A stretch of 64,000 nucleotides of DNA, taken from contig JANTQA010000026.1 in the NCBI GenBank assembly GCA_027625915.1, positions 4,030,001 to 4,094,000 of the forward strand. The letters are read 5' to 3'. Each line of letters begins with the position of its first letter. Within the stretch, counting starts at the first letter, position 1. Position numbers and translations under genes: made by a program. Of the stretch, positions 60,746 through 64,000 are shown piece by piece. The DNA comes from Anaeramoeba flamelloides. Taxonomy: Eukaryota > Metamonada > Anaeramoebidae. The notes below the pieces were generated by a model. It did no database searches. It was not told the DNA's origin and saw nothing but the letters and a program-made list of their open reading frames with translations.

Positions 60746-63229
60746 TTTTTTCGAATTTTGAACCACAAAAATATTTTTGCAGTGATAATTTTATATTAAT
60801 TTAGTTTTTATTATAACCCTTCTTGTTTTTCTAAGTAAAAGGTGGGTTTTAGTTAGTTTGAAAAAAAAATATTTCAGAGGGGAATTTTATATAAAAATTA
60901 ATTTTATTCTTTTAATATAATTTTTTAAATATTTTATTTCCGTTTTCATTTCTGGTTGATTACCAAAAATCTTTTTATCATCTTGCAAAAAAAAAATTGA
61001 CATTGAAATGTTTTTTTTGTAAAGAGTCATTCAATTTTAGTTCAAACATATTATGACTATTATATCATTTTGTGTTTTTATATATATATATATATTAAAA
61101 AATATAAATTTGATTTTTCAAATTAATGAAAATCTTCAATGCACTTTGATTCAATTTTTTTTAATCAACAAAAAAGTCTTATTGAAAAACGTCAATTAGA
61201 GGCTAAATGATCTACTGAAAAATCTTATTCAAGATCCTTTTCCAGTCAGTGGAAATCCCCTTTACTTGATTAAATTGAACAAGTCCAATATATATTATTC
61301 AGAAAGAACTACATTAAGAAAATTTTGCAATTTTTAGATCTTGATCATTTTTTCTAATTTTTTTTTTTTTGTTTTTAATTTTTCCTTATTTAATCAATTT
61401 ATCTTTTTTTTTTTTTTGATTTAGGAATTTTTTTTTTTTTAAAATCAACAATAAAAATCCGTTAAAAGGGCCAAATTAACATTAATAAATTTTTATACTA
61501 TGTGATTTCTTACAAAAAACACTTCTAATATTAAAAAATCTTATTGTTAGTGCTTTGAATTTTCTAAAAAGGGTAAGAAAATTCACTTAATAAATCCAAA
61601 TGCCTTGTGTGATCAAATATTTTACCTTTTTATTTTTTTTTTTTTTTTTTTTTTTTGAAATGTTAAATTTTTACAAGATATTTCTATTATAGTGGTTAAC
61701 TTTAATCCGAATTTTATTATTTAGCTTTGTCCTCATTAATCTTATTTTATTTAATTCTTAAAAAAATAATTTTCATTTTTGGCTCCAGGTTTTATAGAAA
61801 TAACATTAAAATTATTTTTTATTAATAAATAATAATGAATCTAAGAAAATTTAATTATAAAAAACTATTTTTCTTGGTTTTAGGTTCATAATTAGACTAA
61901 TATTTTATTTTTAAAGGTAGATTAATTAAAGTAAATAAAAATATTTCAAAATATCTAAAATAAAATTTTATAATTATAGTTGGTATCTATTTCAATTTTC
62001 CACGAATGGGTGGATGTGTGAGATTTATAAAAACTAATAAAAACAATTGATGGTAGTGTGAAGAAAAAATAATATTGGCAGTAAAACCTAATTTGAGTCA
62101 TTTTAAATTTTTCATTTGAGATCATATACCAATTTTAATATGTTAATCATTTTGAACTTTTGGAGATCTACAAGATTTTTATTACTTTTTTTTTTAAAAA
62201 TTATTTTTTCATGAAATAATGATTTAAAATCCTTACTTAATAAATTTTGTGTGTACCAAAAAGTCACAAATTCGTTTAATAGAATTGAATTGATTTAGTA
62301 CAAAAAACAAATTTGTTTCAGAATGAAGAAATTTTAGTTTGTTTTAAAATGAAAAAAAGCAAAAAGAATGAGTTTTTTTCTAATTTTGATTATTTGAAAT
62401 AAAGAACTCTTTTAAACTTATTTCACGTCCTTGAAATTATACTCAAAGAGAATCATTGACTTTTATTTTTGGTTATTTGAATTTGTTACCATTGTGATTA
62501 GAAGATTTTGTATTATTTTTTCAGGTTTTTGGTATTGGTTTTCATAAAATATTTTATTTTTTATCCTTTGGATACTTTGATTTTATTGTAGTTTTTTGAA
62601 TTAAGGGCGATGTTTTGGATTTTTCAAAGTGTGTTAACAACATTTTTATAATATTATTCAAAATGTAAAATAATCTTCTGCAAAATATTCTACTATTTAC
62701 GATCAAAATGGGTATTTTAAATTTTTTTTTTTTAAAAAAATGAACAAAAAAATTTGAGACAACTAAACCCAAAAGCCCATATTTAGAAACATAAAAATGA
62801 AAAAGAAAAATAACTTATACATTCTAACCTTAAAAAATGATTATCATTTCAAATATTTTCAATTACAACTCTAAATTTAAGAGAAGACCTCGCCTAAGAT
62901 TTTTGATCGTTGAATAACTTGAATTGTTCTGTTGTATCTCAATTAAATCATAATTATTTCGAATAAAGAGTTGTGTTTTTCTCTTTATATTTTTGATTTT
63001 AATTCTTTTTGTTTTTCCAAAAAATGAAGTTCACATCAACACTTTTGAGATATATCATTTATTCTGTTTTGTATTTTTGAACAGAAAATTTCCTTTCATA
63101 CATACAAACATCTTTTTTATTATAGTATAATATTTTTTTTTTTTTGTCTATATAGTTTCTTTCAAAACCTATTTTTGTTAGTAATAAGACAAATTGTTCC
63201 CGGGGTTGTGTTTGAAAGGACTTGAAGAA

Positions 63230-63400
63230 ATTCTATATATTATAAATTCAAAGAAATATCTGAAAATTTTTACTTCCTTTTCATTTTTGAAATTTTTTAT
63301 TACAATTTGAAGAAAGTACTCTATTGGTTTAAATGTTAAGTGACTTTATAAAATTAGTTGATCCTTCAAAAGATTCTTTTTGTTGTCGTGTTCGAAAAAT
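63230..63400 (+). repeat. Unclassified dispersed repeat, copy 3 of 3
   Basis: 'aatatctgaaaatttttact', 'ttgaagaaagtactctattg', 'gtttaaatgttaagtgactt' and 'tataaaattagttg' are collinear with 19230-19350. Confidence 0.5.
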
Positions 63401-64000
63401 GGTGCTCCAAGATTACAAAAATGTGAAATTGAAAAAAAAATTTTATTTCATAAATCTGAATTTATCAGAAAAAAAATCTTTGGTATATTTTTTTGCAAAA
63501 ATTAGAGAGTTTTTGTAAATTTTAAAAAAAATTAATATTTAAGTTGAGAAAAAAAAATGAACTTTTTGGGAAATGCGAATTTTTCTGGATTCAATACAAT
63601 ATCAAACACATTACTATATTTGACCAAATTTATCTTTGTAGGTATAATAACAAAGGAAAATCCATACTGTATTTTCAATTTCTTGCATTTTGGTCTTTCA
63701 GAACAAATTTAATAACCCTCAAAATTTACATTAATAGACTAAAAAAAACATAAAAATATCTATATATGTTTCAGGGTTTGAAATATTGGTTTAGAGTATA
63801 ATTTTCTCCAAAAAAATCGTTAAATCTGATGCTTCTATTTCTTTTTGTACTAAGATGACATATAATTTTTAGGAAAAATATTTGATTACATACTTTATTA
63901 ATTTAACGAGACAAATATTTATGAGATTAACCAATTCATAAATACTGATTTTAAAAAACAAGATATCTGTTTTCAATTTGAAATTTAGTTTTTATGTTAC

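Larger units (their letters stand above)
57172..64000. other. Gene-poor region to the window end
   Basis: About 6.8 kb, very AT-rich, with no convincing gene. Identified content: a long dispersed repeat (59425-60020), a decayed foldback end (60585-60745), a dispersed repeat (63230-63400) and a short inverted repeat around 58379-58420 ('attaataaccga' / 'tcgggttattaat'). Short open frames at 62554-62772, 63333-63518 and 63544-63753 have no recognisable domain; the second overlaps the dispersed repeat. Confidence 0.6.

Noticed and set aside
1-64000. CRISPR arrays, rRNA genes or bacterial operons
   Set aside because: None found. The spliced genes and domain types are eukaryotic; the 514-bp and 49-bp tandem repeats are exon duplication and a decayed repeat, not spacer arrays.

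Overview
The window is AT-rich eukaryotic nuclear DNA with spliced genes. Introns have GT-AG ends, the short ones are 84-141 bp, and the standard genetic code fits every gene that could be rebuilt. The protein set (RCC1 repeats fused to BTB or to a U-box, B-box proteins with coiled coils, very large Cys-rich multi-pass receptors, Asn/Lys/Glu-rich low-complexity tracts) suggests a free-living amoeboid protist. An Anaeramoeba-like metamonad is my best guess, with an amoebozoan as the alternative. This is inference from gene content; no search was run.

Layout. 115-1966 (+): RCC1-BTB protein, two exons. 6769-8988 (+): unrecognised low-complexity protein. 10087-20464 (-): RCC1-U-box protein in nine exons, with three introns swollen to 1.75-3.2 kb by repeats. 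24561-25409 (-): FCP1/SCP-like phosphatase. 29443-29994 (-): small unrecognised protein. 39379-47923 (+): 2809-residue receptor-like membrane protein with a signal peptide, 14 Cys-rich repeats and 8-9 membrane spans. 53594-57171 (-): B-box/coiled-coil protein with a discoidin-like domain and three C1q-like units made by recent tandem duplication of an exon plus its intron.

The rest (about two thirds of the window) is gene-poor and very AT-rich. It carries many degenerate repeats: a 700-bp terminal-inverted-repeat family (two good copies, at least two decayed ones), a 195-bp Tc1/mariner-like foldback element with TA target duplications (three good copies), a 450-bp element, a 791-bp element with an 8-bp target duplication, a 1.5-kb element filling an intron, a LINE reverse-transcriptase relic, and several unclassified dispersed repeats. 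No tRNA, rRNA or CRISPR array was recognised.

The genes do not form an obvious pathway. Two are probably ubiquitin-linked (U-box and B-box proteins), and the BTB protein could be a cullin-3 adaptor. The most unusual finding is the C1q-like exon duplication, in which exon and domain boundaries are out of phase.
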